From the NCBI RefSeq assembly GCF_921292975.1, contig NZ_CAKLCM010000002.1, positions 1,798,001-1,862,000 on the forward strand: a stretch of 64,000 nucleotides of DNA. The letters run 5' to 3'. This DNA comes from Vibrio hippocampi. Lineage in GTDB: Bacteria; Pseudomonadota; Gammaproteobacteria; Enterobacterales; Vibrionaceae. The notes under the pieces are model-generated. The model was not told where the DNA came from, searched no databases, and saw only the letters and a program-made list of their open reading frames with translations. Below, one piece after another: positions 37,683 through 46,466 of the stretch; position 1 is the first letter of the stretch, and every line of letters begins with the position of its first letter. Position numbers and translations under genes: made by a program.

Positions 37683-38304
37683 TGGCCAACCTCAATTAAA
37701 TTTTCATTAACAGTGATTTTTCCACATATCCCCTAGTTGAGCAAACTAAGTAACACGTAAATTTGAACAAATCCTATTAATTCGCACCACTTGGGATAAG
37801 TTTTCTACATACCGGTAGTTATCAACACACAAATGAGAGCTAGCCCTCATTTATTCACCTTTTCTGTGAATAACTATGTGAAAAATCACTGATCTTTCAA
37901 CAATATTGGTATTAACAAAAAGAACAACACAAGCCTACAATCGAGAGGTTTAATTTAAAATTATTTAAAAACAACAAGTTACATTCAATCAACAAACAAA
38001 ACCACTCGGTACTATTTAATAAAAAAACGACCACACTTAGATCGGTCAAAGATCAACCAGGATGCTTTTTATCCACATTAGAATGGCGTACTTTTAATAA
38101 ACTCGCCTATAGTCAAGCAAAATATCACTCAAAACCCCTGTTTTTTTATACAGAACTCGAAAAGTCATACTAAATAGAAATAAACGCTGTGGATAAGTTT
38201 GGTGGCGATCGATCTTTTACCAAAATTGATCTTTTTTTGTACAAGCCGTTTTAACTATTCGTGTTAATATCTCGCTCATCGCATCCTATTTTCTTAATTA
38301 CGGT
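37683..38304. promoter_or_regulatory. DARS2-like DnaA-box cluster in the rppH-mutH gap
   Basis: This 622-base AT-rich region has no gene. DnaA-type 9-mers (TTWTNCACA) are seen at 37718-37726 (+, TTTTCCACA), 37851-37859 (+, TTATTCACC, one mismatch), 37865-37873 (-, TTATTCACA), 37877-37885 (-, TTTTTCACA), 38069-38077 (+, TTATCCACA) and 38188-38196 (-, TTATCCACA). The head-to-head pair plus a third box at 37851-37885 matches the core described for E. coli DARS. DARS2 in E. coli lies between the same two genes. It would promote ADP-DnaA recycling to ATP-DnaA. IHF and Fis sites were not confirmed. Confidence 0.75.
37711..37891. repeat. Long-range inverted repeat bracketing the DnaA-box core
   Basis: CAGTGATTTTTCCACAT (37711-37727) and, on the other strand, CAGTGATTTTTCACAT (37876-37891 reversed) differ by one inserted base. 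Each holds a DnaA-box-like 9-mer. A separate palindrome with arms AAATGAG and CTCATTT lies inside at 37831-37852. Confidence 0.7.
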
Positions 38305-38970
38305 ATGAAAACCCCTCCAAGTTCAGAAAAAGAACTCATCCAACGAGCTCGTGATATTGCTGGCTTATCATTTGGTGAACTGGCACAAGTCGCACAGATG
38401 AAAGTGCCCGAAAGCTTAAAGTATGATAAAGGATGGGTAGGACAACTACTTGAGTGGCATCTTGGCGCCACCGCTGGCAGCAAACCAATTCAAGACTTTC
38501 CCGAACTCGGTATAGAGCTAAAAAGTATTCCTATTGGCTATAACGGTAAACCCTTAGAGTCGACCTTTGTTTGTGTCGCACCACTTACCGGCGTTCATGG
38601 CTTAACCTGGGAAAAGAGCCACATTAGAAATAAGCTATCACGAGTATTATGGTTACCTGTCGAGGGAGAAAGAGACATTCCTGTGACTGACCGTTTAGTC
38701 GGCTCACCTTTAATTTGGAGCCCATCAAAACAAGAAGAGTTGCAACTCAAAAATGATTGGGAAGAATTAATGGATCTCATTGCTTTAGGCAAGGTCAACC
38801 AAATCACAGCCCATACAGGAGAGATCTTGCAGATCCGCCCTAAAGCTGCTAATAGTCGAGTTAAAACAGAAGCTTATGGCGTAACTGGACAACCAATAAA
38901 AACGCTACCAAGAGGCTTTTACTTACGTGCCGCATTTACGTCGTATATTCTACAAACCTATTTTATTTAA
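38305..38970 (+). CDS. mutH: DNA mismatch repair endonuclease MutH
   Basis: A 221-residue endonuclease that nicks the unmethylated strand at hemimethylated GATC sites after activation by MutS and MutL. The PD-(D/E)xK-type centre is Asp64, Glu71 and Lys73 in [12 protein letters not shown]. Length is close to the 229 residues of E. coli. Start ATG has no strong ribosome site. It is transcribed away from rppH. The presence of MutH implies Dam methylation in this organism. Confidence 0.96.
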   Translation: MKTPPSSEKELIQRARDIAGLSFGELAQVAQMKVPESLKYDKGWVGQLLEWHLGATAGSKPIQDFPELGIELKSIPIGYNGKPLESTFVCVAPLTGVHGLTWEKSHIRNKLSRVLWLPVEGERDIPVTDRLVGSPLIWSPSKQEELQLKNDWEELMDLIALGKVNQITAHTGEILQIRPKAANSRVKTEAYGVTGQPIKTLPRGFYLRAAFTSYILQTYFI

Positions 38971-39008
38971 TTAAAAACAACCTTACTCGGGTAACTCAAA
39001 GAGACGCT

Positions 39009-39314
39009 TCAATACAAACTGAGCTCTATATCATAATAGTCGGATAAGCTTTTACTCGTATCGGTCCTATCTCCACGGTGAAGCCGTAAATAGGCTTTCT
39101 GTAGCCCCATGGTATAGAGTGTTTCTTTCACTGAATCAATCGAATCAAATTCTAAAGCGTGTTCGTTGTCTAAAATGGGTTCAAGTTTATGTTTATATTC
39201 CACTGCCAATAAATAATGTGAAATATCAGCACAACCAATCACAAATACCTTAGGTGGTTGCTGTGAGTCTTTATACTCCCCTCTTAACCACTGATCGAGC
39301 TGATGTTTTTGCAT
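39009..39314 (-). CDS. Small conserved protein, possibly DUF6482 family
   Basis: A 101-residue acidic cytosolic protein beginning MQKHQLDQWLRGEYKDSQQP. It contains VFVIGCADISHYLLAVEYKH, and the C-terminus is DYYDIELSLY. There is no signal peptide or membrane helix. A GGGTGG ribosome-like site precedes the ATG. It resembles proteins that I associate with DUF6482 in Vibrio and Pseudomonas, but the family name is from memory. Function unknown. It lies convergent with mutH. A repeat unit lies just upstream of it at 39355-39418. Confidence 0.75.
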   Translation of the reverse strand: MQKHQLDQWLRGEYKDSQQPPKVFVIGCADISHYLLAVEYKHKLEPILDNEHALEFDSIDSVKETLYTMGLQKAYLRLHRGDRTDTSKSLSDYYDIELSLY

Positions 39315-39354
39315 TTACCACCCCCTCATTATTATTATGAACAATACTAATGTT

Positions 39355-39418
39355 TATACCCAAGTTACCTTAAGATGCAGAATTCAAAGAAGCAGAATTC
39401 AGAGCTAATTTGGGTATA
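39355..39418. repeat. Short interspersed repeat with terminal inverted repeats (copy 2)
   Basis: It starts TATACCCAAGTT and ends AATTTGGGTATA, 11 of 12 bases inverted. The interior holds ACCTTAAGATGCAG and two GCAGAATTCA-like units. It is 64 bases long. The same core occurs at 1057-1109 and 40265-40313. Confidence 0.75.
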
Positions 39419-39498
39419 GAGCAATGTTCATAGACAAGTTTAGCCAATGTTGACAAAATTTAAATGAATGTAACCACGATTCTATCCTTTAGAGGAAT

Positions 39499-39524
39499 GC
39501 GGAAGGAGGCAAGCCTCCTTCCGC
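39499..39524 (-). terminator. Strong hairpin after the DUF1127-like gene
   Basis: GCGGAAGGAGGC and GCCTCCTTCCGC pair over 12 perfect bases with a 2-base centre. It is 7 bases past the stop. The T tail is poor, so it may act mainly as a 3' stabilising structure. Confidence 0.6.
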
Positions 39525-39530
39525 TATGAG

Positions 39531-39782
39531 TTACGTCGTCAATCTCGCATAGAGAACCCGACGAAGAAGACGAACTTTACGCTCGGCGATAATATCTGGA
39601 GCCTTTGAGTCACCCAGAGGTCTACCTGTTTTATCAAAGCCAATATCTTTCATCAGATGTTCACTGTGCAGAGGCAAGTAGTAACGATTACGTCGTACAC
39701 GGCGTTTCCACTCACGTTCTTGTGTATGAATATCGGCTTTAATTAAGCATGTTGCTAGCGTTAAGTAGATTGAAGTTCGCAT
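39531..39782 (-). CDS. Small basic DUF1127-like protein
   Basis: An 83-residue, Arg/Lys-rich protein. The segment RRNRYYLPLHSEHLMKDIGF resembles the DUF1127 pattern (basic stretch, L..HLxDIG), followed by DKTGRPLG. An AGGAGA ribosome site lies 6 bases before the ATG. DUF1127 proteins are small and some bind RNA or affect phosphate and carbon metabolism in other bacteria. No function is assigned here. It lies 106 bases downstream of a 52-codon gene on the same strand, likely in one transcript. Confidence 0.72.
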   Translation of the reverse strand: MRTSIYLTLATCLIKADIHTQEREWKRRVRRNRYYLPLHSEHLMKDIGFDKTGRPLGDSKAPDIIAERKVRLLRRVLYARLTT

Positions 39783-39888
39783 AGGTTTTCTCCTAAATAA
39801 TAAGTATTTTGAGGAGAGAAATAGCGTGCAAAATTAGAGAAGACTCATTAAGACTGCTATTTCCGCAGCCCCAATGGTTACGGATATA

Positions 39889-40047
39889 TTATGCGTGTTT
39901 GTTGGCAAAATCCTGCATGAACGCCGGTGACAATGAATCCCACGTCACGGTTAATCGATCACATACAGTTTTTAGCAAACTCATAGGTGTAGCATGCATG
40001 TACATAACTACTACGGCGTCAGTATCAAAACAGATAATATTTTTCAT
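39889..40047 (-). CDS. Unrecognised 52-residue protein
   Basis: The frame from ATG 40047 to TAA 39889-39891 encodes a 52-residue protein beginning MKNIICFDTDAVVVMYMHAT and ending in QDFANKHA. A perfect AGGAGG lies 9 bases before the ATG, much better than chance. The N-terminus (NIICFDTDAVVV) looks like a single beta strand and turn. No membrane helix or metal site is evident. I do not recognise the family. It precedes the DUF1127-like gene on the same strand, so the two may form a small operon near vpsR. Confidence 0.6.
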   Translation of the reverse strand: MKNIICFDTDAVVVMYMHATPMSLLKTVCDRLTVTWDSLSPAFMQDFANKHA

Positions 40048-40223
40048 GGTACTGTGCCTCCTATTCGCTTAATAATCCTTGGAAAGATGAGTTTATTTTT
40101 TAAACTCAGGCGTATTTTTATACGTTGTGGTTATAATTTCAACACTTGAGTTATATATAATATAAAAACAAGATATTCGTCCATAAATATGTCCGAACTA
40201 TGGAAGTTACCAGTTTAATATAA

Positions 40224-40254
40224 TAAAAAAGCAGCTCATTTGCATGCGCTGCTC
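40224..40254 (-). terminator. Terminator after vpsR
   Basis: AGCAGC (40230-40235) and GCTGCT (40248-40253) pair around a 12-base loop and are followed by TTTTTTATT on the minus strand. It lies past the vpsR stop, beyond a repeat unit. Confidence 0.7.
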
Positions 40255-40264
40255 TTCTTGGGTA

Positions 40265-40313
40265 TATACCCAAGTTACCTCAAGATGCAGAGTTCAGAAG
40301 TAACTTGTGTATA
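40265..40313. repeat. Short interspersed repeat with terminal inverted repeats (copy 3)
   Basis: TATACCCAAGTTAC and GTAACTTGTGTATA are inverted with 13 of 14 matches, around CTCAAGATGCAGAGTTCAGA. It is 49 bases long and lies between the vpsR stop and its terminator, so it is transcribed in the vpsR 3' region. Confidence 0.78.
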
Positions 40314-40324
40314 GTCGCGTTGAT

Positions 40325-41653
40325 TTAAAACGTCTCTTCCGCAATCAAACTGTGTTTATTGAGAAGACGATACATGGTGGCTCTAGAAATTCCTAACTCC
40401 TTCGCAGCTTGAGTCACCTGACCATTGTAGCTATCTAGCACCAAAATCAGCGCATCACGTTCTGAGCGCTCTCGAATACTCTTCAAACTACGTTTGCTCG
40501 AGAAGGTTCCCGGTAACTCAAAATGGGAACTTGAGAGTTCTTCACTTTCTGACATTAACACCGCGCGTTTGATCTGGTTAATCAATTCCTTAACGTTGCC
40601 CGGCCAGTGGTAATAGCTCAACGCCTTAATCGCCTCTTCATCAACGGTTTTTACCGGTGAGTTAAATTCTTTCGCGAACTGTCCAATATAGTAATTCACT
40701 AATGGCGCAATATCAGTAGCTCTTTCTCTTAGACTCGGGACATTGATTCGTAGCACGTTAATGCAATGGAAAAGCTCATCGTTAAATTTGCCATCACCTA
40801 GCGCTTTTTCAATGTCAGAGGAATCAGCGGCTAAAAGCCTAACATCAAACTCGCGAATCCCTTTTGCAGTTTCAATTTGACCATCTTGATAAAACTTCAA
40901 CAGATTCAATTGCTGCGGCATCGGCAGGGTAAAAATATCATTCAGTAGAATGGTGCCACCGGAAGCTTGCTCTAACAGTGAGACCTTATCCGGATCATGC
41001 ATTCCAAAAAATTCATTCTCAAATCGAGCATTGGAAAAGGCACGGCAGTTAATAGCAATAAAGGGTTTTTGAGCCCGGGAAGAACTCTTATGTACCGCTT
41101 TAGCGACACTCTCTTTTCCAGCACCGACTTCACCATGAATCATGATACTGACGTCTGTTGGCCCGATACGCTTAATCTGGTCACGCAGTCTTCTAATCGG
41201 CAACGAGTGACCCACAATGCCAAGTTCACTCTCATTATGGCTGTTTGGCCATACACGCTGCTCCAACTTCAGCATACCTAACTGATGACCAATCGTACTG
41301 ACTAAACGTGCATCAGGTACGGGAGTTGTGAAAAAGTCGATACAAAAGTTAACAATAAATTGGCATATAGTATCGGAACTTAGCTGCGACTCACGGATAA
41401 AAGCAATCCAACGCACCTGCTTGTGAGAACTCACTAATTTAGCTATGCCATTGAGGCTGAAGTCATCTCTTGTTAAATCAACGACACCAATACACGGACC
41501 TATATCAGAAAAAAACGCGTCTGCTTTTCTCAAGTCTGAACATTGGCTACAACGCCACCCCCCCTGCTCCAGTACCGACAACCAGGGCTCATAAGTGCCC
41601 CCGACGACAACCAATGAACCTGGAATAGAATCCATACGAAAATCAACACCCAT
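40325..41653 (-). CDS. vpsR: VpsR-type biofilm regulator (NtrC-like, c-di-GMP responsive)
   Basis: A 442-residue protein. A receiver-like domain (about 10-125) has Asp59 in GVVDLTRDD, the position discussed as a phospho-site in V. cholerae VpsR. The AAA+ domain has a modified Walker A (GEVGAGKES) and Walker B (LLNDI). A C-terminal Fis-type helix-turn-helix (TQAAKELGISRATMYRLL) follows. The GAFTGA loop needed to contact sigma54 is missing (EFFGMHDPDKVSLLEQ in its place), in line with VpsR working with sigma70. VpsR activates exopolysaccharide (vps) and other biofilm genes with c-di-GMP in V. cholerae. AAGGAAG precedes the ATG. It lies beside lysS, as I recall in V. cholerae. Confidence 0.92.
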   Translation of the reverse strand: MGVDFRMDSIPGSLVVVGGTYEPWLSVLEQGGWRCSQCSDLRKADAFFSDIGPCIGVVDLTRDDFSLNGIAKLVSSHKQVRWIAFIRESQLSSDTICQFIVNFCIDFFTTPVPDARLVSTIGHQLGMLKLEQRVWPNSHNESELGIVGHSLPIRRLRDQIKRIGPTDVSIMIHGEVGAGKESVAKAVHKSSSRAQKPFIAINCRAFSNARFENEFFGMHDPDKVSLLEQASGGTILLNDIFTLPMPQQLNLLKFYQDGQIETAKGIREFDVRLLAADSSDIEKALGDGKFNDELFHCINVLRINVPSLRERATDIAPLVNYYIGQFAKEFNSPVKTVDEEAIKALSYYHWPGNVKELINQIKRAVLMSESEELSSSHFELPGTFSSKRSLKSIRERSERDALILVLDSYNGQVTQAAKELGISRATMYRLLNKHSLIAEETF

Positions 41654-41796
41654 TAAATCTTCCTTATTCTCTTGATTGTTCTATTTCTATCCATAGAAAC
41701 CTAAATATGATAACAATTTTAGTTTACCGTTTTGTCTCATATTTAAGACTAGTGCAAGTATTAGAACTTCGCGAACAAGATGCTGAACTTTAGTTA

Positions 41797-41828
41797 AAAA
41801 AAAAGCCTCTCCAACTGGAGAGGCTTTT
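41797..41828 (-). terminator. Terminator after lysS
   Basis: AAAAGCCTCTCC (41801-41812) pairs with GGAGAGGCTTTT (41817-41828). A long T run follows on the minus strand. Confidence 0.9.
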
Positions 41829-41845
41829 AATATCAGAGTGTTATC

Positions 41846-43363
41846 TTACTGCTGTGGGCGCATAGCTGGGAACAGGATAACATCACGAATAGTATGCGTA
41901 TTGGTAAATAGCATCGCTAAGCGATCAATACCAATACCTTGACCCGCTGTTGGCGGCAGACCGTGTTCTAGTGCAGTAATATAGTCTGCATCGTAGTACA
42001 TCGCCTCATCATCACCCGCATCTTTCGCGTCAACTTGAGCTTTAAAGCGTGCATCTTGGTCTTCCGCATCATTAAGCTCAGAGAAACCATTTGCCACTTC
42101 ACGACCACCGATAAAGAATTCAAAACGGTCAGTGAAGAAAGGGTTATCGTCGCTACGACGTGCCAGTGGAGAAATGTCCGCAGGATAACCCGTGATGAAA
42201 GTCGGCTGAATAAGTTGCGGCTCAGCAGTTTCACCAAAGATTTCTTCCAACAGTTGACCACATGTCCAGAATGACTCGACTTGAACGTGGACAGATTTCG
42301 CAATCGCCACCATCTTGTCACGGTCTTGCAGGTCTTGCTCTGTGAGTGCTTGGATTTCTGCATGTTCAGGGTTGTAATGCTTAATCGCTTCAAACATGCT
42401 CATGCGAGTATAAGTACCACCGAACTCTACGGTTTCGTCACCGTAAGGCATCGAAGTAGCACCGAGAACGTCCATCGCAACCGTGCTTAGCATCTCTTCA
42501 GTCAGATCCATCAGATCTTTATAATCAGAGTAGGCTTGATAGAATTCCATCATCGTAAATTCTGGATTGTGGCGAGGTGATAGACCTTCGTTACGGAAGT
42601 TACGGTTGATCTCGAATACGCGATCAAAACCACCGACAACCAAGCGCTTCAGGTATAGCTCAGGCGCAACACGCAGATACATATCAATGTCCAACGCGTT
42701 GTGATGAGTGATAAACGGACGAGCTGTCGCGCCGCCAGGGATCACATGCATCATTGGTGTTTCCACTTCTAAGTAACCCTTAGAGCTCATAAAGTTACGA
42801 ATCGAAGAAACCAACTTAGAACGCACGATAAAGGCGTGACGCGAGTCTTCGTTAACGATCAAGTCGACATAACGCTGACGGTAACGCATCTCTTGGTCAG
42901 TCAGACCGTGGAACTTCTCTGGTAGAGGACGAAGTGCTTTAGTTAGCAACTCGTACTGCTCCATGTTGACATAAAGGTCGCCTTTACCCGATTTATGCAA
43001 GGCACCTTTAACACCAACGATGTCACCAATATCAAGACCTTGATATTTGTCTTTCAACTGTTTCTGTACATCTTTAGCTGCATAAGCTTGTATACGACCT
43101 GACGTTTCTTGAATCACCAAGAAAGGACCACGTTTTGCCATGATACGACCTGCAATCGCAACAACATGGTTCAGTTCTTCAAGCTCTTCTTTCGTCTTTT
43201 CACCAAATTCTTTTTGTAGGTCACCCGCGAGTGCATCACGACGAAAATCGTTAGGATGCCCGTTCGCTTTACAGCTGGTACGGATTGCATCCAGCTTAGC
43301 GCGGCGTTCTGCAATCAGCTTGTTTTCTTCTTGTTGGTTGTCGTTCTGAACAGCATCAGTCAT
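41846..43363 (-). CDS. lysS: Lysine--tRNA ligase
   Basis: A 505-residue class II synthetase. An N-terminal OB-fold anticodon-binding domain (about 65-150, [17 protein letters not shown]) comes first. The catalytic core has [20 protein letters not shown] (motif 2) and the C-terminal motif 3 [18 protein letters not shown]. It follows prfB with a 33-base gap, the same order as in E. coli prfB-lysS. Confidence 0.98.
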   Translation of the reverse strand: MTDAVQNDNQQEENKLIAERRAKLDAIRTSCKANGHPNDFRRDALAGDLQKEFGEKTKEELEELNHVVAIAGRIMAKRGPFLVIQETSGRIQAYAAKDVQKQLKDKYQGLDIGDIVGVKGALHKSGKGDLYVNMEQYELLTKALRPLPEKFHGLTDQEMRYRQRYVDLIVNEDSRHAFIVRSKLVSSIRNFMSSKGYLEVETPMMHVIPGGATARPFITHHNALDIDMYLRVAPELYLKRLVVGGFDRVFEINRNFRNEGLSPRHNPEFTMMEFYQAYSDYKDLMDLTEEMLSTVAMDVLGATSMPYGDETVEFGGTYTRMSMFEAIKHYNPEHAEIQALTEQDLQDRDKMVAIAKSVHVQVESFWTCGQLLEEIFGETAEPQLIQPTFITGYPADISPLARRSDDNPFFTDRFEFFIGGREVANGFSELNDAEDQDARFKAQVDAKDAGDDEAMYYDADYITALEHGLPPTAGQGIGIDRLAMLFTNTHTIRDVILFPAMRPQQ

Positions 43364-43396
43364 TTTCGATCTATCCCGTTTAAATTGGTGAAAAGC

Positions 43397-44495
43397 TTAC
43401 AAGCCTGATTTTAGGCTAGCTTCAATAAATTTGTCTAAGTCGCCATCAAGTACGGCTTGGGTGTTACGATTTTCAACACCGGTGCGTAAATCTTTGATAC
43501 GAGAGTCATCTAGTACATACGAGCGGATTTGGCTGCCCCAACCAATATCTGATTTGGCATCCTCATTCGCTTGTTTTTCAGCGTTTTGCTTGTGAAGCTC
43601 TAGCTCAAACAGTTTTGCTCGCAACTGCTTCATCGCTTGATCTTTGTTCTTATGCTGAGAACGGTCGTTTTGACACTGAACCACTGTATTGGTTGGAACG
43701 TGAGTAATACGCACCGCTGATTCTGTGGTGTTTACGTGCTGACCACCCGCACCCGAAGCTCGGTAGACGTCGATGCGTAGATCCGCCGGATTAATATCAA
43801 TCTGAATGTTGTCATCAATCTCAGGATACACAAACGCCGAAGCAAATGAGGTATGTCGGCGACCACTTGAGTCAAACGGAGACTTACGCACAAGTCGGTG
43901 AACACCGGTTTCAGTGCGCAGCCAGCCATAAGCGTATTCGCCACTGATGCGTACCGTTGCGCCCTTAAGACCGGCAACTTCGCCTTCAGAAACCTCAATC
44001 ACTTCCGTCTTAAAGCCTTTGGCTTCTGCCCAACGAAGGTACATACGCAGCAGCATTGAAGTCCAATCTTGCGCTTCTGTACCACCAGAACCGGATTGAA
44101 GGTCAATATAGCAATCTGATGAATCATGGTCACCAGAGAACATACGGCGAAACTCAAGTTTCTCAAGTTTTGCTTCTAGCTCGACCAGTTCTGGCTCAAC
44201 TTCGTCGAAGGTTTCTTGATCTTGCTCTTCAACTGCCAGTTCCAGTAAACCATCTACATCCTCTACCCCTTGGTCTAGGAGGTCGATAGTCTCAACCACA
44301 GCTTCTAACGATGAACGCTCTTTGCCAAGGGCTTGCGCTCGCTCTGGTTCATTCCAAACATCGGGTTGTTCAAGTTCGGCGTTGACTTCTTCTAAACGCT
44401 CTTTTTTGGCGTCGTAGTCAAAGGTACCCCCTCAGGATGTTTGTGCGCTCAGACACATCCTGCAGACGGTTTTTGATAGGATTAATTTCAAACAT
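43397..44495 (-). CDS. prfB: Peptide chain release factor 2, with programmed +1 frameshift
   Basis: The gene starts at ATG 44495, reads 25 codons to an in-frame TGA (44418-44420), then continues in the +1 frame from 44419 to the stop at 43397, giving 365 residues as in E. coli. RF2 recognises UAA and UGA stops through the SPF motif ([11 protein letters not shown]) and triggers hydrolysis through GGQ (GAGGQHVN, near 250). The frameshift is autoregulatory: low RF2 lets ribosomes shift past the UGA. Only the second part appears as a single long frame, so simple gene finders may truncate it. Confidence 0.96.
44417..44432 (-). promoter_or_regulatory. RF2 +1 frameshift signal
   Basis: On the minus strand AGGGGG (44427-44432) precedes GTACCTTTGAC. 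It is the internal Shine-Dalgarno-like element and slippery CTT-TGA-C of bacterial prfB, with stop codon TGA at codon 26 and C after it. Confidence 0.96.
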
Positions 44496-44648
44496 AGTTG
44501 CTCAGCATATATGAGTAGAATTTAGCCGAGAAATTCTACTTAAATTTGTGATGAAGATACAGAAAAATATGTGGTTATTAGCAAAGCGCAACCCATTAAC
44601 CCCGTTGCAGGTTATTGGCAGCGATATCACGATCATTTAGGCAAAGGT

Positions 44649-44679
44649 AAAAATGCCACAGATTCGCTGTGGCATTTTA
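44649..44679 (-). terminator. Terminator after recJ
   Basis: TGCCACAG and CTGTGGCA pair around 5 bases and are flanked by A and T runs. It lies 30 bases past the recJ stop. Confidence 0.85.
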
Positions 44680-44708
44680 TTCAATTTAATACTGTACGTT
44701 TTCGTCCG

Positions 44709-46448
44709 CTATCTTGGCTCGATATGATCAACCATTAATTGCAGTGACTGATTGCCTCTAAACTCATTGATATCCAGCTTGTATGCCAAGGTTACCGTTT
44801 TCACCGACGCATCGGGCCAGCGCCGTAAATCGACATTGAAAGCAATCGCATCCAGAATCACATTGCTGGCGAAGCCTTTGAACAGCGGCTCAACCATCAA
44901 CTTTAGATGTTTTTCTCCCACCAACTTTTGGTGCAATACCTTAAATTCACCATCAAAAATCGGTTCTGGAAACGCTTGTCCCCACGGTCCACCGGAGCGC
45001 AATACCTGTGCTGTCGACATCGAGAACTCTTCGGGTTTAAGCTCACCGTCAGAAAGGATAATCCCTTTAAGCGCCGTGTCCCCTAACTCTTGTCGCACCG
45101 CTTGATCGAACAACTGGCTAAATCGCTCAAAATCTGGCTCTTTGATGGTTAGGCCCGCCGCCATCGCATGACCACCGAACTTCAGAATTAGGTCGGGGTT
45201 TTGGGTATCAATACGATCCAGAACGTCTCTCATATGCAACCCTTGAATAGAGCGGCATGAGCCTTTAATGGTTCCTTCACCACCATCAGCAAAGGCAATA
45301 ACAGGGCGGTGGAATTTATCTTTGATACGTGAGGCTAAAATACCGATGACTCCTTGATGCCAGTCGCGCTGGAACAAGGCTAAACCATAAGGAAGTTGCG
45401 TTTCATCGTTCACCTGAATGCGCTCACAAAAAGCCATCGCTTCTTGTTTCATGCCCTCTTCAATACTTTTACGATCTTGGTTCAAACCATCCAGTTCACT
45501 CGCCATACGTCGAGCGGCGTGAATGTTATTACACATTAAAAGTTCGACGCCGAAAGACATATCATCTAAGCGTCCAGCCGCATTGATTCTCGGTCCGAGT
45601 GCAAAACCAAAGTCTGCGGCCACCAACTTACTTGCGTCTCGTTTAGCTATTTCAATTAAGGCTTGAATGCCCGGTCTCGCTTTACCCGCTCTGATACGTT
45701 GCAGACCTTGATGCACAAGAATGCGGTTATTTTCATCCAGTGCCACCACGTCGGCAACGGTTCCAAGCGCCACAAGATCGATCAGCTCCATCAGCTTTGG
45801 CTCGCTCATACCTTGCTGCTGAAACCAATCCAACTTTCTCATGTGAACACATAAAGCCATCATCAAATAGAAAGCCACACCGACTCCAGCCAGTGACTTA
45901 GATGGAAAACCGCAATCATCTAAGTTGGGGTTAACCATCGCGTCCACATCAGGCAGCACGGAGCCCGGTAAGTGGTGATCGGTGACTAAGACAGTTAAAC
46001 CTTTCTCTTTGGCATACTTCACACCCGCGATAGATGACACGCCGTTGTCCACAGTCATGATCATGTCAGCGCCAAGCTCTAGCACTTGGTCCACCACTTC
46101 AGGGCTTAGACCATAACCATCTTCAAAACGGTTTGGCACTAGATAATCCACGTTGCGACTGCCTAACATGCGCAGCGCCAACACAGACAGCGCTGAACTC
46201 GTCGCACCGTCGGCGTCAAAATCACCCACAATAATAATTCTCTGCTGCTGCTCGATAGCAGAAAACAACAGTTCGACTGCACGTTCAATACCCGCGAGTT
46301 TTTGATATGAGTGCAAACCTTTTGCCGCCGTTTCCAACTGAGAAGCATGAGTGATGCCACGGCTCACATATAAGCGTCTCAATATGTCTGGAATCGTGTC
46401 TGGCAATATCGTGGTATCGACGTCAGGACGGCGCTGAATTTCAATCAT
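44709..46448 (-). CDS. recJ: Single-stranded-DNA-specific exonuclease RecJ
   Basis: A 579-residue 5'-3' ssDNA exonuclease of the DHH family, used in RecFOR recombination, mismatch repair and base excision repair. Metal-binding motifs are DFDAD (76-80), VDNG (133-136) and DHH (157-159). The DHHA1 domain GGHAMAAGLTI follows near 430. Length is near the 577 residues of E. coli. It is between dsbC and prfB, as in E. coli, 18 bases after dsbC. Confidence 0.97.
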   Translation of the reverse strand: MIEIQRRPDVDTTILPDTIPDILRRLYVSRGITHASQLETAAKGLHSYQKLAGIERAVELLFSAIEQQQRIIIVGDFDADGATSSALSVLALRMLGSRNVDYLVPNRFEDGYGLSPEVVDQVLELGADMIMTVDNGVSSIAGVKYAKEKGLTVLVTDHHLPGSVLPDVDAMVNPNLDDCGFPSKSLAGVGVAFYLMMALCVHMRKLDWFQQQGMSEPKLMELIDLVALGTVADVVALDENNRILVHQGLQRIRAGKARPGIQALIEIAKRDASKLVAADFGFALGPRINAAGRLDDMSFGVELLMCNNIHAARRMASELDGLNQDRKSIEEGMKQEAMAFCERIQVNDETQLPYGLALFQRDWHQGVIGILASRIKDKFHRPVIAFADGGEGTIKGSCRSIQGLHMRDVLDRIDTQNPDLILKFGGHAMAAGLTIKEPDFERFSQLFDQAVRQELGDTALKGIILSDGELKPEEFSMSTAQVLRSGGPWGQAFPEPIFDGEFKVLHQKLVGEKHLKLMVEPLFKGFASNVILDAIAFNVDLRRWPDASVKTVTLAYKLDINEFRGNQSLQLMVDHIEPR

Positions 46449-46466
46449 AGCTGTGTCATCATTCTA

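Noticed and set aside
37683..38304. A second replication origin
   Set aside because: The DnaA boxes lie in the rppH-mutH gap without the usual ori neighbours, partitioning genes or 13-mer DUE array. DARS2 explains position and layout better.
43397..44299. prfB as a disrupted pseudogene
   Set aside because: The in-frame TGA is the normal programmed frameshift site with all known elements, not damage.
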